64,000 nt of DNA from Rhodeus uyekii (lineage: Eukaryota > Chordata > Actinopteri > Cypriniformes > Acheilognathidae): the NCBI GenBank assembly GCA_037043235.1, contig JAWRVZ010000048.1, positions 2,300,001 to 2,364,000 on the forward strand. Direction: 5' to 3'. The position numbers were made by a program, and so were the translations under genes. Under the pieces are notes generated by a model. That model did no database searches, had not been told where the DNA came from, and worked only from the letters and a program-made list of their open reading frames with translations. Shown piece after piece: positions 24,180-36,360 of the stretch (positions within the stretch are counted from its first letter, which is position 1; each line of letters begins with the position of its first letter).

Positions 24180-25968
24180 TTAAAACAAAGTGTAACCAAT
24201 ACATTTAAATATCATTTAAAAAAAGTAATAAAATAATAAAAGAACATCAAAATTACATTAAAATTAAACTAAAAATTGAAATTATACAAGTTAATTCAAA
24301 ACTGTAATAAATACTATAACAGTATACGAACACTGCTAAAATAAAACTGACTTTGAGAAGTGACCATCTGATCAACATGAAAAGAGAAAACCCCTACATT
24401 TGGTTTTAATGTGCTATTAATGTGCTAATATAAATGTGTGTATATTTTGTGATTAGATTATTTACCCATCCAAGCACTGATTTTTTCACAAATAAAGCAG
24501 AACAAACAATTATTCATGATGTAGAAATGAGTAAAACGTGCCAACTTTTTGAGAAAGTATTCTGATTTACTATTGTTCCATTTCAATAATTAACCTTTTA
24601 ACCAATTAATGTGACGTCTTGAGCAGAGTTTTTCAGCTAGAGTTCATTTTTAGTGTCTATTATATTCTCTGAAGAAGGTTTTTAAGACAAAATCAGTTTT
24701 TTGAAACTATTAAAGGTTTTGTATTCCTCTTTGCACTTTTTGTGTTGTCAGCTTCCACACACCTTGTGAGCTGGTAAAGTCTCTGCACATCTGACCAACG
24801 TCTGAAAAAAAACAAGCAGAAAATATAGTCCTTCTTGTGAATTCTTGAATATATTTACAAGATTTGTTACAAATCCAGTGCTTTTTCTGAGAAGTGCTCA
24901 TTGTATGAACCGGCACCTTGTAAACACAACAGAATTTTTAACTCTCAGAAGTTGCAGAAGGCCAGCCAGTGGAAGTTCTCTTCAATTGTATTTGCAAAAT
25001 GCACAAAGCGGTCAGTGACTGGACTGTGGGCGTTTCTGTGGGTGTGACGTCTGAGAGCGAGACTGAACAACTGAGCCGTATGGAGATTTTACTCTCGCTG
25101 GACCTGCATGGAGCAAAACTGTGGGAGTAAAAGCTCAAAGCAGGAATAAAGTGCATTACAGCGGCGGGAGAGGATTGTGTGATGTGCATACAATTCCAAT
25201 AACCGGATCGGATGCATTTCAGTGTGTTCGAAGGCAACGCTCTAACAATAAGTGACTGAGAACTTTTTGTTTTTGTTATGTTTAATGCACAAAAGCGTGA
25301 ATATTTTTCTTTCGACGTGATGTAAGCATCTTGTTAACAAAGGCCTGCAGCATTATTATAAGATCTCTCATAATCTCTTACTGGTTCTAAAGCCTCATTC
25401 TTCCCTTTTTTAGTGCTGACCATAGCATATGTGCAGAAGAATGTTTTGCAGAGCAGATCTGGTGTGCTGTTTATGGGCTGGCATTCACCCTTTGGGCTCC
25501 AATTAGAATATTCGACAATTGCTTATTTAGAGGCACAGAAAGGGCATCGCTATCGGACAAAATGTAAAGAACATTGTGTCCTAACTGCTAATAGACATGG
25601 TCCCAATTACTTTTCAAGCTATGGATGTTTGAGCGAGGGGTACGTTTTAATTGCTATGCTAATTCTTTGAAAAGCAAGTGTAAAGTAGATCATTTTGAGT
25701 ACAAACTTATTGGTTCTTTTGTTTACCGACATTTTTTTTTTCTCTAAGTTGTTATTTGACTTTGAAAACACAAAAGGTGACTTATTGGAATAAGGGCTAG
25801 TTCATGTGAGACTAGGAACAAGATTTTTTTTTTAAGTCTAGAAACAAGATTTAAAAGCTGAACCTCTTTGAACTTTTAGCGTTTTTTTGAATGCTGTGTA
25901 ATGCGCAAAACACAGCGAAAGACGAGAGATGTGAGCGCAACGTTTAAAGACGTCCATCCAGTATGTGT
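24180..25968. other. Unassigned sequence
   Basis: It is mostly AT-rich. A better-balanced stretch lies at about 24930-25260 with no repeat seen. No gene is supported on either strand. Confidence 0.4.

Positions 25969-26000
<32 letters not shown>
25969..26000. repeat. (TA)n microsatellite
   Basis: Short TA/TGTA tract. Confidence 0.9.
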
Positions 26001-26228
26001 ATATATACAATACATTTATATGAGCCCCTAAGCCACTGTACCTGTAAAAGCAAAATTCTCAAAACTGGGTTTCTCTTCAACATAAAGAACCCCTTGAAAT
26101 TAAAATTGGTGTTTTGAATTTGTTAGCCCGTGTGTGTTTAAACTGAGCTTAGCTAGTTTCTAAATGTGTATATATATGTATAAAAAATGTATCGTCTCTA
26201 CTGGGAAAACAGAACAACCGTTTTGATG

Positions 26229-26271
26229 CCACATCCATCTATCCATCCATCCATCCGTCCGTCCGTCCATA
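26229..26271. repeat. (ATCC)n/(GTCC)n microsatellite
   Basis: CATCCATC units pass into CCGTCCGTCC units. Confidence 0.85.
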
Positions 26272-26349
26272 AGAATGTGATGCTAATATTTGATGATACT
26301 GATACTATATCTATCACATTTTCCTCTTTTTGTAGTCAACAATAAATCT

Positions 26350-26369
26350 GTGTGTGTGTGTGTGTGTGC
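26350..26369. repeat. (TG)n microsatellite
   Basis: Ten TG units. Confidence 0.85.
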
Positions 26370-26479
26370 AGACATTGTGTGAGCAAAAACCTGCCAACCA
26401 TAATCTCCATAAAACAATCCGCTAATCCAAGTTTATTCAGTTATGTTTACCACAGTTTAAAAATGAATTCCCATTTCAA

Positions 26480-26665
26480 GTTTTATTTTTTTTACATTTT
26501 CAGCATCATTACTCCAGTCTTCAGTGTCACATGGTCCTTAATAATCATTCTAATATGATGATTTATTCCCCAACAAACCTTTATAATTATCAATTTTGAA
26601 AACAGTTTTTTTGTTCTCTTGACAAATACAATTATTAATTTCTATCAAATGAAATAAAAAAACAA
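26480..26665 (+). repeat. Dispersed repeat Y, partial copy
   Basis: CAGCATCATTACTCCAGTCT, TCAGTGTCACATGGTCCTTA and AATCATTCTAATATGATGAT match the copies at 13045-13172 and 44325-44500. Confidence 0.65.
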
Positions 26666-27242
26666 AATCTTACACCTTTGAATGGTAGAGTGTGCAGTAG
26701 CATGCATGCAAAAGTAAAGCTGGCAAAACATGTATGCAAGTAGCTGAATGATTTGTTTAAACCGTCCTTTAGTTCTTTTAAATAAAACATTGTGTGACAT
26801 TCATGTGACCTGCCATTTTCTGAGTCAAGCTGCTCTTCTGATGCTGATACTGGTCTTCAGATGTCTGCTCAGCCACATGTAATGATCACCTACAGCAGCT
26901 ACTGTGAAATGCTGTGCTGCCGGCCACTTTCAGCACGACTTTAGCCTGTAGTGAAGAAAAAAAGCACAAATGAGATTTCTTTAATACAGAGATTTCTCCT
27001 GCGCTCTTAAAAATAAAGCTTCCAAAAGTGTGTGTGTTTGGCGGGTGGGGGGTTGCATCACTGCCATACATTATTTTATTTTTTTGTTTGCCCAAAGTAC
27101 CTTTCAGTGACCCATTCTTAATATGAAGACTATTTCAATAATTTAAAGAACCTTTTTTTCCACTATAAATAACATTAGTGTAATAAAAAGATTCCATGGA
27201 TGCTGAGTGTTATTTATGGAACCATAAATAATCTTTATTGGA

Positions 27243-27298
27243 TGTTTCAATGTAAGTTGCTTTGGATAAGTGTCTTCCAAATGCATGAATGTAAATGT
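27243..27298 (+). mobile_element. SINE tail fragment
   Basis: TTCAATGTAAGTTGCTTTGG and ATGCATGAATGTAAATGTAA match the 3' part of the SINE at 24012-24175. Confidence 0.55.
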
Positions 27299-27602
27299 AA
27301 TTAATTACTCCATAAGACTATGCCTATGACTTGAGTGGTTTAGTCCAAAATGTTCTGTAAGAACCAATAAAGTTCATTATTGTTACGCAGCAGGTTTGAG
27401 CTTCAGAAAGAACCAATGAGGTTCAAACTCGTGTTACGCAGCACGATGAGTCAGCTATGAAATCTCGAATGTTAAGTTGGTTAGATTGAGCATTCAGTTT
27501 GTTTTAGCTGATAAATGTTTATATGTGAATAAAACTCTAAATTCAATCTGTTCATCATATAAGGGCATCGAGTCTCAACTGCTCAATTCATATGGATTAG
27601 GT

Positions 27603-27778
27603 TTCACCATCTATTTATTTACATTTATGCATTTTTCAGATGCTTTTATCCAAAGCTATTTGCATTGCATTCTAGGAACACATTGACATTCTAATCAGTT
27701 CTTGCTTTCCCTGGGGATCAAACCCATGACCTTGGCATTGCAAGCGCCACACTCTACTGTTTCAGTTACAGGAAAGTG
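27603..27778 (-). mobile_element. tRNA-derived SINE, full-length-like copy (minus strand)
   Basis: The plus strand carries TTTACATTTATGCATTTTTC, AGATGCTTTTATCCAAAGC, CTAATCAGTTCTTGCTTTCC and GGGGATCAAACCCATGACC, the reverse complement of the tail, body and B-box of the copy at 24012-24175. It ends with a tRNA-like head, GTGTGGCGCTTGCAATGCC on the minus strand. Confidence 0.75.
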
Positions 27779-27838
27779 CACTTTTTCAAGCGTAAAACGG
27801 TCAATGGAGTGACAGAACCTGCAGATTTCATCAAAAAG

Positions 27839-28027
<189 letters not shown>

Positions 28028-29005
28028 AAACCATGTTCAGCTTCCATAATGTTCTGTATTTCTTTCAAATTTTGTTCAGTAATGAATCGAGAGCAGGAAC
28101 ATGCATTATGAATCTCTCATGTTTCTTAGATTGTTGGCATCTCTTCTGAAAAATCTCTCAAACTGTGTTCAATATTTGACAAGTCAGCAACTTGGATATT
28201 TCGGTATAAATTCATCAAATTCTTCCAAGAGCCGAGCTGCAATCCACAGTCATGCTTTGTACTGTTACGGCATGTCATCTATTGACTCATTTGGGTCTAT
28301 TTTTATTCCTGCACAGAGGCTGTAGGAGAAACACCTGAAAGAAAGCATTCTGAGCAACCTTTGTGCAAAAGAAAATACTGAATGAAATTCCGTATTTAAT
28401 CCATTCTCAGCACATATCCCTTGATTAACATATGAGCATCCCAGATTTTACTCAACATTTCGCCACATTTAATCCATTTCCTCCGCAGCTCACTCGAGCC
28501 GGTGCTGTGCCAAGTTTGCCCATTATGGATGTCAATCTGCTCTGGTACAACTGCACAGAACACATCTACAGGGAAAGGATGAAATGTGGGAGTGAAAAGA
28601 AATGGAAGGATGTGTGTAGAGGCGGGTAAGGAGAAACCTGAGTGATAGCAGAGTGCCAAGCTGCTGATTCTTGTTGGAATCAGCTGTGAAGGGCAAGTTG
28701 GAGGTTTGAGGGATCTATATTTTGCCTCTCGCACTCTTCTTTCCGTCCCAGTGGTCCTGCCACGGCCACTGCTTCCTGCAGCTCCAGGATCTGCTGAACA
28801 TCTGCACAGAAATCCATGCTCAGATTCATGCATATGAATTTTTGTCTCGTTTTACAGTACATATATCAACATGTTCTTTGATACATTTACTTTAAATGGT
28901 AAATGAGATAAGATATTAATTCTGCTTATGTTGTATTTTATGTATCTCTTTACCATCCAATTATTTATCCATCTATTTGTCAGTAGAGGTGCAAAATGAA
29001 ACGTT
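28028..29005. other. Unassigned; GC-richer block 28400-28850
   Basis: The sub-block 28400-28850 is less AT-rich and holds overlapping open frames: 145 codons on the minus strand, 65 on the plus strand and 60 on the minus strand. None has a recognised motif and the frames compete. Frame 28680-28862 (minus) contains a hydrophilic leucine-rich stretch, DVQQILELQEAVAVAGPLG, which might be an exon piece, but I see no supporting splice context. Confidence 0.3.
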
Positions 29006-29076
29006 ATATATATATATATATATTTATACACACATGTTTATTTTTCTAAGAACATTATGAAAAATAAATAAATATG

Positions 29077-29166
<90 letters not shown>

Positions 29167-29206
29167 TGTATATGTATATATATACACATGTATGTATGTA
29201 TGTATG

Positions 29207-29257
<51 letters not shown>

Positions 29258-29260
29258 ATG
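29006..29260. repeat. (TA)n with (TATG)n, compound microsatellite
   Basis: A short TA tract lies at 29006-29026. After a 50-bp gap, TA and TATG runs cover 29077-29260, including five consecutive ATGT units near 29190-29210. Confidence 0.95.
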
Positions 29261-29284
29261 TGTGTATATATTCGAACATTTGAA

Positions 29285-30476
29285 ACGTACATTTAAAAAA
29301 TATATATAAATTACATTTTTCTTGGTTATGCTGACGTTATGGAACTATTACATTATGTGAAATGTATATTTTGAATGTTTTCCGAATAGTATGAAACTAG
29401 TAGCATTTAAAAAATGTTAGAAACACGTTCCTCTGAAGCATTTCAGTAAAATAACAACGAATAACATTTTTGTGCTAAAGTTTAGATAACGTTATTAAAG
29501 TCCAGATAATTTTGAACAAATATAGGATTAATAATACTGCAAGAATGTTTGTTTATAACTTTGAGAGAATCTTACCAGAATGCTAGCTAACGTTCTGAAA
29601 ACATTTCCTGTTGCAGCTCGGTCTTCTCTCTTTCTTCCCACATGTAAAGAGTTTGGCTCAGAAGGTCAACAAGAAAGTATTAGCAGGTCTCAAAGTGAAT
29701 TGCAGTACCTCATAAAGCTGACGAAAGGGCATTTATATACAGGAAGATAAAAGCGGACGTGCTGAGGGGAACTGGAGCAGTGCATCACCGAATTAGACAC
29801 ACACTATGGCATTTTATCTACACATGCCATCTGGTTTTTCTTCCTTTACCTATAAAACAACCTTTTTTCAGAAGTCTAGAACTGTCAGTGACAAGAACAT
29901 ATATTTGGACTAGATACAGGAGAGCAGTGGTCCAAAAAAGTGGGTCACAGATCTGTTTTGATGGACTTGGAAACTGCAGGAAATAATTATACTAAATGGA
30001 AGAAAGAAAATGCTGGATACAGTAGATACAATAGAAAGCAAAAAGTGGTTATTTTACTATTATGTATCTACTATTATTATATTTAACACTTTAGATTTCC
30101 TTTTTTTTAAGTCATTTTGTTTGCATTTGATATATGTTTATTTCAGCTTTCATCTCAGTCAAACAAAGAACAAAGATGTTTATTTTTATTTCCAATAACA
30201 ACATACACAATGGTAATTCAAATTGTTTTACAAAAAAAAAGAGGAAAATATTTTTAAACAAATAATGATTAGAGATTATTAAGAAAAGTGACAATAACAA
30301 AAACAAATACATACTAATTTAATATTATTTTATTTTATTTCAATTACATTTGAATGTTGATTTATTGCATTTATTAATAGTGCTTGCTTAGATAATAATT
30401 CACTTTTGCTTTTTGTCTGTAGTGGACAAAAACAAAAATAGGTTGAAAACAGAATTATTTAATTTGGTTCAGTAAA
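29285..30476. other. Unassigned AT-rich sequence
   Basis: No gene or repeat recognised. Confidence 0.45.
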
Positions 30477-31250
30477 CAACCACCCAAAGCATCATAGCTA
30501 TTGTATAACAACAGCTTAACAACTACATAGCAACACCCTGACAATCAGTAAAACATCGTAGCAACAACGTGCGGATGATTATTTTCCGAGTAATGCCATT
30601 GCAGCCACCAAAAATACCCAAGCAACTGCATGACAACAATGTGAAAAGAAAAAAAAAGAAAAAAAAAAAAGATTGTCTTATAAGATTTGTCGATCTTATA
30701 GGGACTATCGATAACACCATAGCAATCACTAGAACACAATAGGAACTACATAACATTCTCAACACACTAAAAAACATCTATATTGCCCCTGCAGCATCCA
30801 ATAATACCCTAGCAACCATCTAAAAGCTTTTAGAACACCTTAGCAACTACAATGCAACACCATGGAAACCACTAGAACATTATATCATCTTCATAACAAC
30901 ATGCAGAGGACACTTGACATAGCCTGGCACCCGCATAACACAATTCAAAAATCTTTTAGAACACCTTAGCAACTACATAGCAACTACATAGCAACGACAC
31001 AACAACATCTAGATGGCATTTGGAACATATTGATAATGCCATTACATCCACCGAAAATACCCTGGCAACCGCTTGGCAATATTCTGCATCTTTTAGAATA
31101 CCTTAGCAACAATATAGCGACACCCCAGCAACCACTATAATACTAACTGCATAACAACATGCGGAAGACAATTGGAACCGACGAGAATTGCCATTGCAGT
31201 AACCAAGAATACCCTAGCAACCTAAAAAACGAACCTAGCAACACCTTCAT
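30477..31250. repeat. Degenerate TAGCAAC array
   Basis: More than fifteen variants of (C/T)TAGCAAC(T/C)AC, AACACC and CATAACAAC(A)TGC recur at irregular spacings of roughly 20-60 bp. A longer loose period of roughly 150-200 bp is suggested by repeats of GCCATTGCAGCCACCAAAAA (30594, 30785 weak, 31033, 31189). It is the complement of the GTTGCTA repeats at 1570-2220. Confidence 0.65.
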
Positions 31251-31897
31251 ATTGTGACTGATATTTATATAGGCAAACATCTCAAATTTTCTCCAGAATA
31301 TGTTATAAAAAACAAGCCCATGTTAGAAAAAAAGCAAGTTTTCAAATGTGAAGCATTTAATAATGACATTGTTCACTGACATTGTGTGACTTCCATTGGA
31401 ATTGTATGATTAGCTTCTTTCTTTCCACCCCGCAACATTCTTCAGGGTTGACATTGTCTGTCTTTTTTGTGTGTACCTGCAGCACTGGATGGTCATGTGA
31501 TTGCTTCCGGTCAAAAAGCGGCGCCTTGTTGATCATTTGATCCCTTTTGTTGTTGTGGGAGTGAATGGAGGGTCTGACAACAATATGGAGAGAGCGAAGG
31601 ATACCTTACACTGGAATGGGGGCCAGGCCTTTAAAATTGGAGAAGGGGGACTCTTACTGACAAGAATAGACGGGGAGAGAAAGAAAAGCTGGATAATTGA
31701 GTGGGAGGTCATGGAGGGTGGATTTATTGTACGCATCAGACCACAACCCAAACTCTACGAAGGCACCATACAAATAAGGCATGATACACTGTTGACATGA
31801 GGTTTTTGGGTGTTTTTTTTTCTTTCTTCTTTTATTTCTTTTTAGCAGTATATAGGGCAGCCAAATCATAAAGGTGACTGCATTTGCATCTGTTTTA

Positions 31898-31899
<2 letters not shown>
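31251..31899. other. Unassigned; 99-codon plus-strand frame at 31501-31800
   Basis: The frame at 31501-31800 is the least repeat-like ORF of this part. It begins MLPVKKRRLV and has no domain I recognise. A competing 72-codon frame lies on the other strand over the same bases. I do not call a gene. Confidence 0.3.

Positions 31900-31936
<37 letters not shown>
31900..31936. repeat. Poly(T) tract, 37 nt
   Basis: Uninterrupted T run; it may be the poly(A) tail of a minus-strand retrotransposed sequence, but no body is recognised. Confidence 0.9.
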
Positions 31937-31939
<3 letters not shown>

Positions 31940-32039
31940 GAAGCTTGTTTCCACCATGGAATAAAATACTAAAGTATTGATATGAATATTGTATCGATAT
32001 GAATAGTATTAGTATTATTGATATAGTATTGATATGAAT

Positions 32040-32040
<1 letters not shown>

Positions 32041-32098
<58 letters not shown>
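32041..32098. repeat. (CA)n(TA)n compound microsatellite
   Basis: Ten CA units followed by about 19 TA units. Confidence 0.95.
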
Positions 32099-32101
<3 letters not shown>

Positions 32102-32525
32102 ATACGTGTGTTTGATGTACAGCATATCTTATTTATTATATATTTGTAATCTTTTAAGTCAGATTGCATTAATCACATTTAATCAATTGATGTCACTAGT
32201 AAAGAAATTAGCTAGCTGCAACTTTTTATGTCAATTCTGAGGAAAAAAATATATAAACTCACATTTCTTATGACTTGCAATTCTAAAAAAAAATTCTTAG
32301 AATTTTTATTTATAAGCTTGGAACAGTGCTGAAATTTTGAGATTATTATTATTATTATTTATTTTTTTTGTCAATGTATCACAGGTTTTTATTTAATTAT
32401 ATCATATTGTTTTTAGTCATTAGGTGTTTTTTTTTTAATCAGTGGACGAGCAAACCACCATGCATATATTTTTATACTTTATTTGTTGTGTAACAGAATT
32501 ATTTGTAATTTTTTTCAAGACTTTA

Positions 32526-32780
<255 letters not shown>

Positions 32781-33119
32781 ATACATACACACGGATACTT
32801 TTTGTGCATATGTCTATTAAGTGGTTTGCTTATCTGAAACAACAATTTAATATTTTAAGTATCATACTTTTGGGATTTTTGGGATTATGCAGCTTAATCA
32901 CATTAATATGCATATGTTTTTTTTTCAAGCACTTGACCAGTGTCATTTCTCTTGAGGGTATACATCTTAAGTTAATGCTTATACAAAACAAACTGAGAAC
33001 TCTGAAAGAGGACGTCTCCTCTGAGAGAGAAAAAATTGCTAAAATGTTTACACATTCTCAAGATCCCCCTCTCAATCACTTCCTTCTCTCCTTGTCTTGT
33101 TTACGGGTTTTTTTTTTCT

Positions 33120-33760
33120 TTCTCCTTCCTCTTTTGTCGCTGGCATAATGCATTCTGCAGCTCGTAAACTTGAATGTGAATGTCACGTCTCTGTGCACTT
33201 TGATCAGATGCGGGCATTGTTTGGCGGCGAGACACAGACTGCTGATAGCTCTTACGGTGGAAAATGAGCTCCGCGAGCCCTCCCTCAAACACACAACACT
33301 GAGCTCTTTTGTGTCTGCTGTAGCATTTGAGGAAGAAATGACTTCTCCCTGAACGCCTGCTCTTTTGACACTCATGGGCGAACATGTCCATCTAGACCGG
33401 GGGGCCAGACGCTCAGCTATCCCTCTCGCCATCTCCCTCATGTCCCCTTTCCTCCCACGCAAAGCAGGCTAAAATTCTATACATTCATGCGGGGACGGGA
33501 AAAGATTGCAGGGAACGATTAGGCTTTCCTCAGCTGGCCCTCAAAATGAATGGCCTTCGTATCTCTTTCTCATTCTCATCCCTAATAATAAGAGTCATAC
33601 AACAGGGCCTATCTCATCACCGGCCAATTAAATTAATGAATGGAGGTTTTTGATGCGTCCTGATGGAGTTTCAGTATTTTACTGTGACAACAGCCCCCTA
33701 ATTATTTTCCTCTGACTGTGTACAGTGGCCATCAAAAGAAATGACTTTTTGCCGTTGAGA
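33120..33760. other. Unique, compositionally balanced block; candidate conserved noncoding element
   Basis: This stretch has no repeat, poly-purine or microsatellite signature and is closer to balanced composition than its neighbours. Homeodomain-like AT motifs sit in a non-AT-rich setting: CCAATTAAATTAATGAATGG near 33623 and CCTAATTATTTTCC near 33697. Overlapping frames up to 128 codons at 33076-33462 on the minus strand have no motif. Conservation cannot be judged from one sequence. Confidence 0.3.
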
Positions 33761-34342
33761 AAACGGACGTTTCTCTGCTCATTATGAGTTTTCCCTTAAC
33801 TGAACAGTTTCCTTTCTTCTTATTTTATTTTTTTATGAGTCCTAACTCTAGCAAAGGCATATACAATCTGATTAGCTGGAGTGAAATATTGTTGTTGAAA
33901 GTGTGCTCAGCTTTCAGATCGGTGAGGGAAGTTCATATTTGCCCAAACGCAGCTTTACTTTGCGTTTGAGTCAATCGATATTCCAAAATTAATTCAATTC
34001 ACATGCGCTGTATATTCAGATTCCCTCATACATACCGTTAATTCAGAATAAAAAATAAATTCTATTCATTCTATTTTTTTATTTGTTTTAATAATTTTTT
34101 ATTTATTTTTATTCTGAATTAATAGTGTTCTGGATATTGTGGTTGATTGCTAGGGCATTGCTTTGTGGTTGCTTCATAGTATTTTATATTAATGTTCTAT
34201 AAGTTCGTGTCGTATGAGAAAAATGAGACTTTCTCAACAAGTCTGCACTTATTTGAACAAAATCAAACTGAATACTTAATATTGTTAAATATTAGTGCAA
34301 TTTAAAATAGGTTTGATTACAGGAACACATGAATATATTACA

Positions 34343-34345
34343 TTG

Positions 34346-34385
<40 letters not shown>

Positions 34386-34400
34386 CATATATATATATGA
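34343..34400. repeat. (CT)n(AT)n compound microsatellite
   Basis: CT run followed by AT/ATATAC. Confidence 0.9.
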
Positions 34401-36080
34401 TACACATACACACTGTAAAAAAAAAAAACGTTCCATGTAATGAAAAAAATGAACATCCAATTTGATTGTATCTAACCTAAAAATTCTACTTACATTGTTA
34501 AGTAGAAATACTGTGTAAAAGCTTAACCTTAATGATTTATCTGCATCAAGATAGAGAGAGAGATTGTAAACCTATGAGTGGCTAGCTTAGTTTCATCCTG
34601 TTCTTTTTAAACAAAGAGGATATTTTCCAGAAACCTCCTCCAGCCTAAAGTTGAAATCTATAGACCGCTATCTGTACGGGCCAAAGCTGTGGTTAGCGGA
34701 TCTCTGATGATTCAAGCACTGACCCACAACACTAGATTTGTAGTAGCTGGTAAAAACACGGTTTTGTTTCAACCTCTGGGACAAAGATCATTTCGGACTG
34801 AGTTACCACACGTCACAGCGGATCCATGTTATCCGTTTGCTCCACACACCCTCAAAAGTTTGTTCCGGGACAAGATTGCCTGGGGAAAATATTTTGGTGC
34901 ATTCCGCAGTGCGGCAAAACGGCTTAATTGCTGTAATTAACTCTCGTGTTTATCTCCACTGCTAGTGCTGACTTGAACCTTTTAATGGAGAGCTTTAACA
35001 ATGTCAACAGGATCACTGTGCACAAGACTGTAACCAGAGTTGTTTTGTTACTAGTGGCACACCTGCTTGCTTTATTATGCTAATTCATGTGTCAGTGGGG
35101 AGGATTTCGTGAAGGTCTGGATACTTTATCTCACTTCTATTGTGTTGAGATTTTTCGCCGAAAAAGAATATGCAATTAAGAATCATGACACACAGGAGGA
35201 GGGGGTTCAATTTAAAGTGTTTATAGCTCCATTGTTATGATTTGAAAGCAGTTTGGTCTTTTGCCAGGCATTTTATGTTTTAGATTGTGTATATAGCTTT
35301 CATACTTTCACATGTGTTCAATGTCATCTGTGCAGGCTGAAAAAATAAAATAAGTAAGCTCAAAAAATTATAATTGCCCCAAAAACAGATTGCCCAAGCT
35401 ATTGTTTGCTATCAAGGAATGATGTTACTCTATATGGGGTGGGTTGTGACAATGGGGAACCATATATTCTAGAACATTGAAAGGCTTTTCTGCAAACTTT
35501 GGGTGGCAATTAGCATAATCCAGTGGGTAGAGGATGAAATGGACTTCTGTGATCATGATTGAGAAATTATTGCTTGTCATGTGGTGGACTTTCATCTGAA
35601 ATATTAGAGCTCAACATTGATACCTGTCATTTCATATATGTTTGAGTCTACATCTCCAGGAAATATTGTTAGATTGAGCATGCATGTGTATCAAAGCACA
35701 ATAGATTTACCTCTGCAGTGACAAATGCCATTTCTTATGCCATGCCTATTACTTTCTGAAAATTGCACAAATGAACCATGCAAGCGTAGGTGTTCTAGTT
35801 TTTCCCTTTCTTTTTTTGGTAATACTGGTTCATTAGTTTGTAACAGCTGTTTGCATAAGAATTGAATTCAGTCTACTGAGTTGCATTGATCCACTAAAAC
35901 AGCAAACGTGGTATTTACGTTTTTTAAAATGGTATGTGCCATCTGTAAAGAGATATAAAATGTTATGGAGAAAAACAATTTAAAGGTTTTATCTAAAAGT
36001 TATGTAACTCTTTGCAATGATAGATCATATGGGTGCAAAGGTGTTGCTCCTGAAGACGTGTCTTCTGTTAAATCTCAAAC
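34401..36080. other. Unassigned unique sequence
   Basis: A balanced block at 34600-34950 is open for 83 codons on the plus strand (34689-34940) without a recognised motif. The rest is AT-rich and unremarkable. Confidence 0.4.
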
Positions 36081-36089
36081 TGCCAGGCG

Positions 36090-36360
36090 TTGTGTGATAC
36101 AGAAGGATGAACACGAGGAGAACTGATAAACTGAAAGCTTCTCTTTATTTTGAACACTTTCAGTATGAAAACAAAAGGAGCACACGGGAGGCCCATCCAC
36201 ACACGGGTAAACAATGGTAACAACCAACAAAGACAAGGAAAAACATGTTGTTGTTTTTTTTATACAAGAGGAGACTAACAAGATGAGTGATTGACAAGAC
36301 AGGTGAAAGAAATAAGATTAGGAAGCACACGAAGGAAACGGGAAGTGACACGCCAGTACT
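36090..36360 (-). mobile_element. LTR-like fragment
   Basis: The minus strand has TGTCACTTCCCGTTTCC (near 36350), a TATA-like CTTGTATAAAAAA (near 36262), AATAAAGAGAAGC (near 36140, polyadenylation signal) and the end ATCACACA near 36091. The order fits an LTR of the same general kind as 2264-2620. A clean 5-bp target duplication was not found. Confidence 0.5.

Noticed and set aside
25060..25082. CGAGACTGAAC near 25061 as a stray minisatellite unit
   Set aside because: Only 11 bases match the 19-22 kb unit and the context is unrelated; chance similarity is sufficient.
31501..31800. 99-codon ORF as a host gene or exon
   Set aside because: No motif, a competing frame on the other strand, and no splice or promoter context that I can see.
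36090..36360. Complete solo LTR with target duplication
   Set aside because: TATA-like and polyadenylation signals are present, but no matching 5-bp flanks could be found, so only an LTR-like fragment is claimed.
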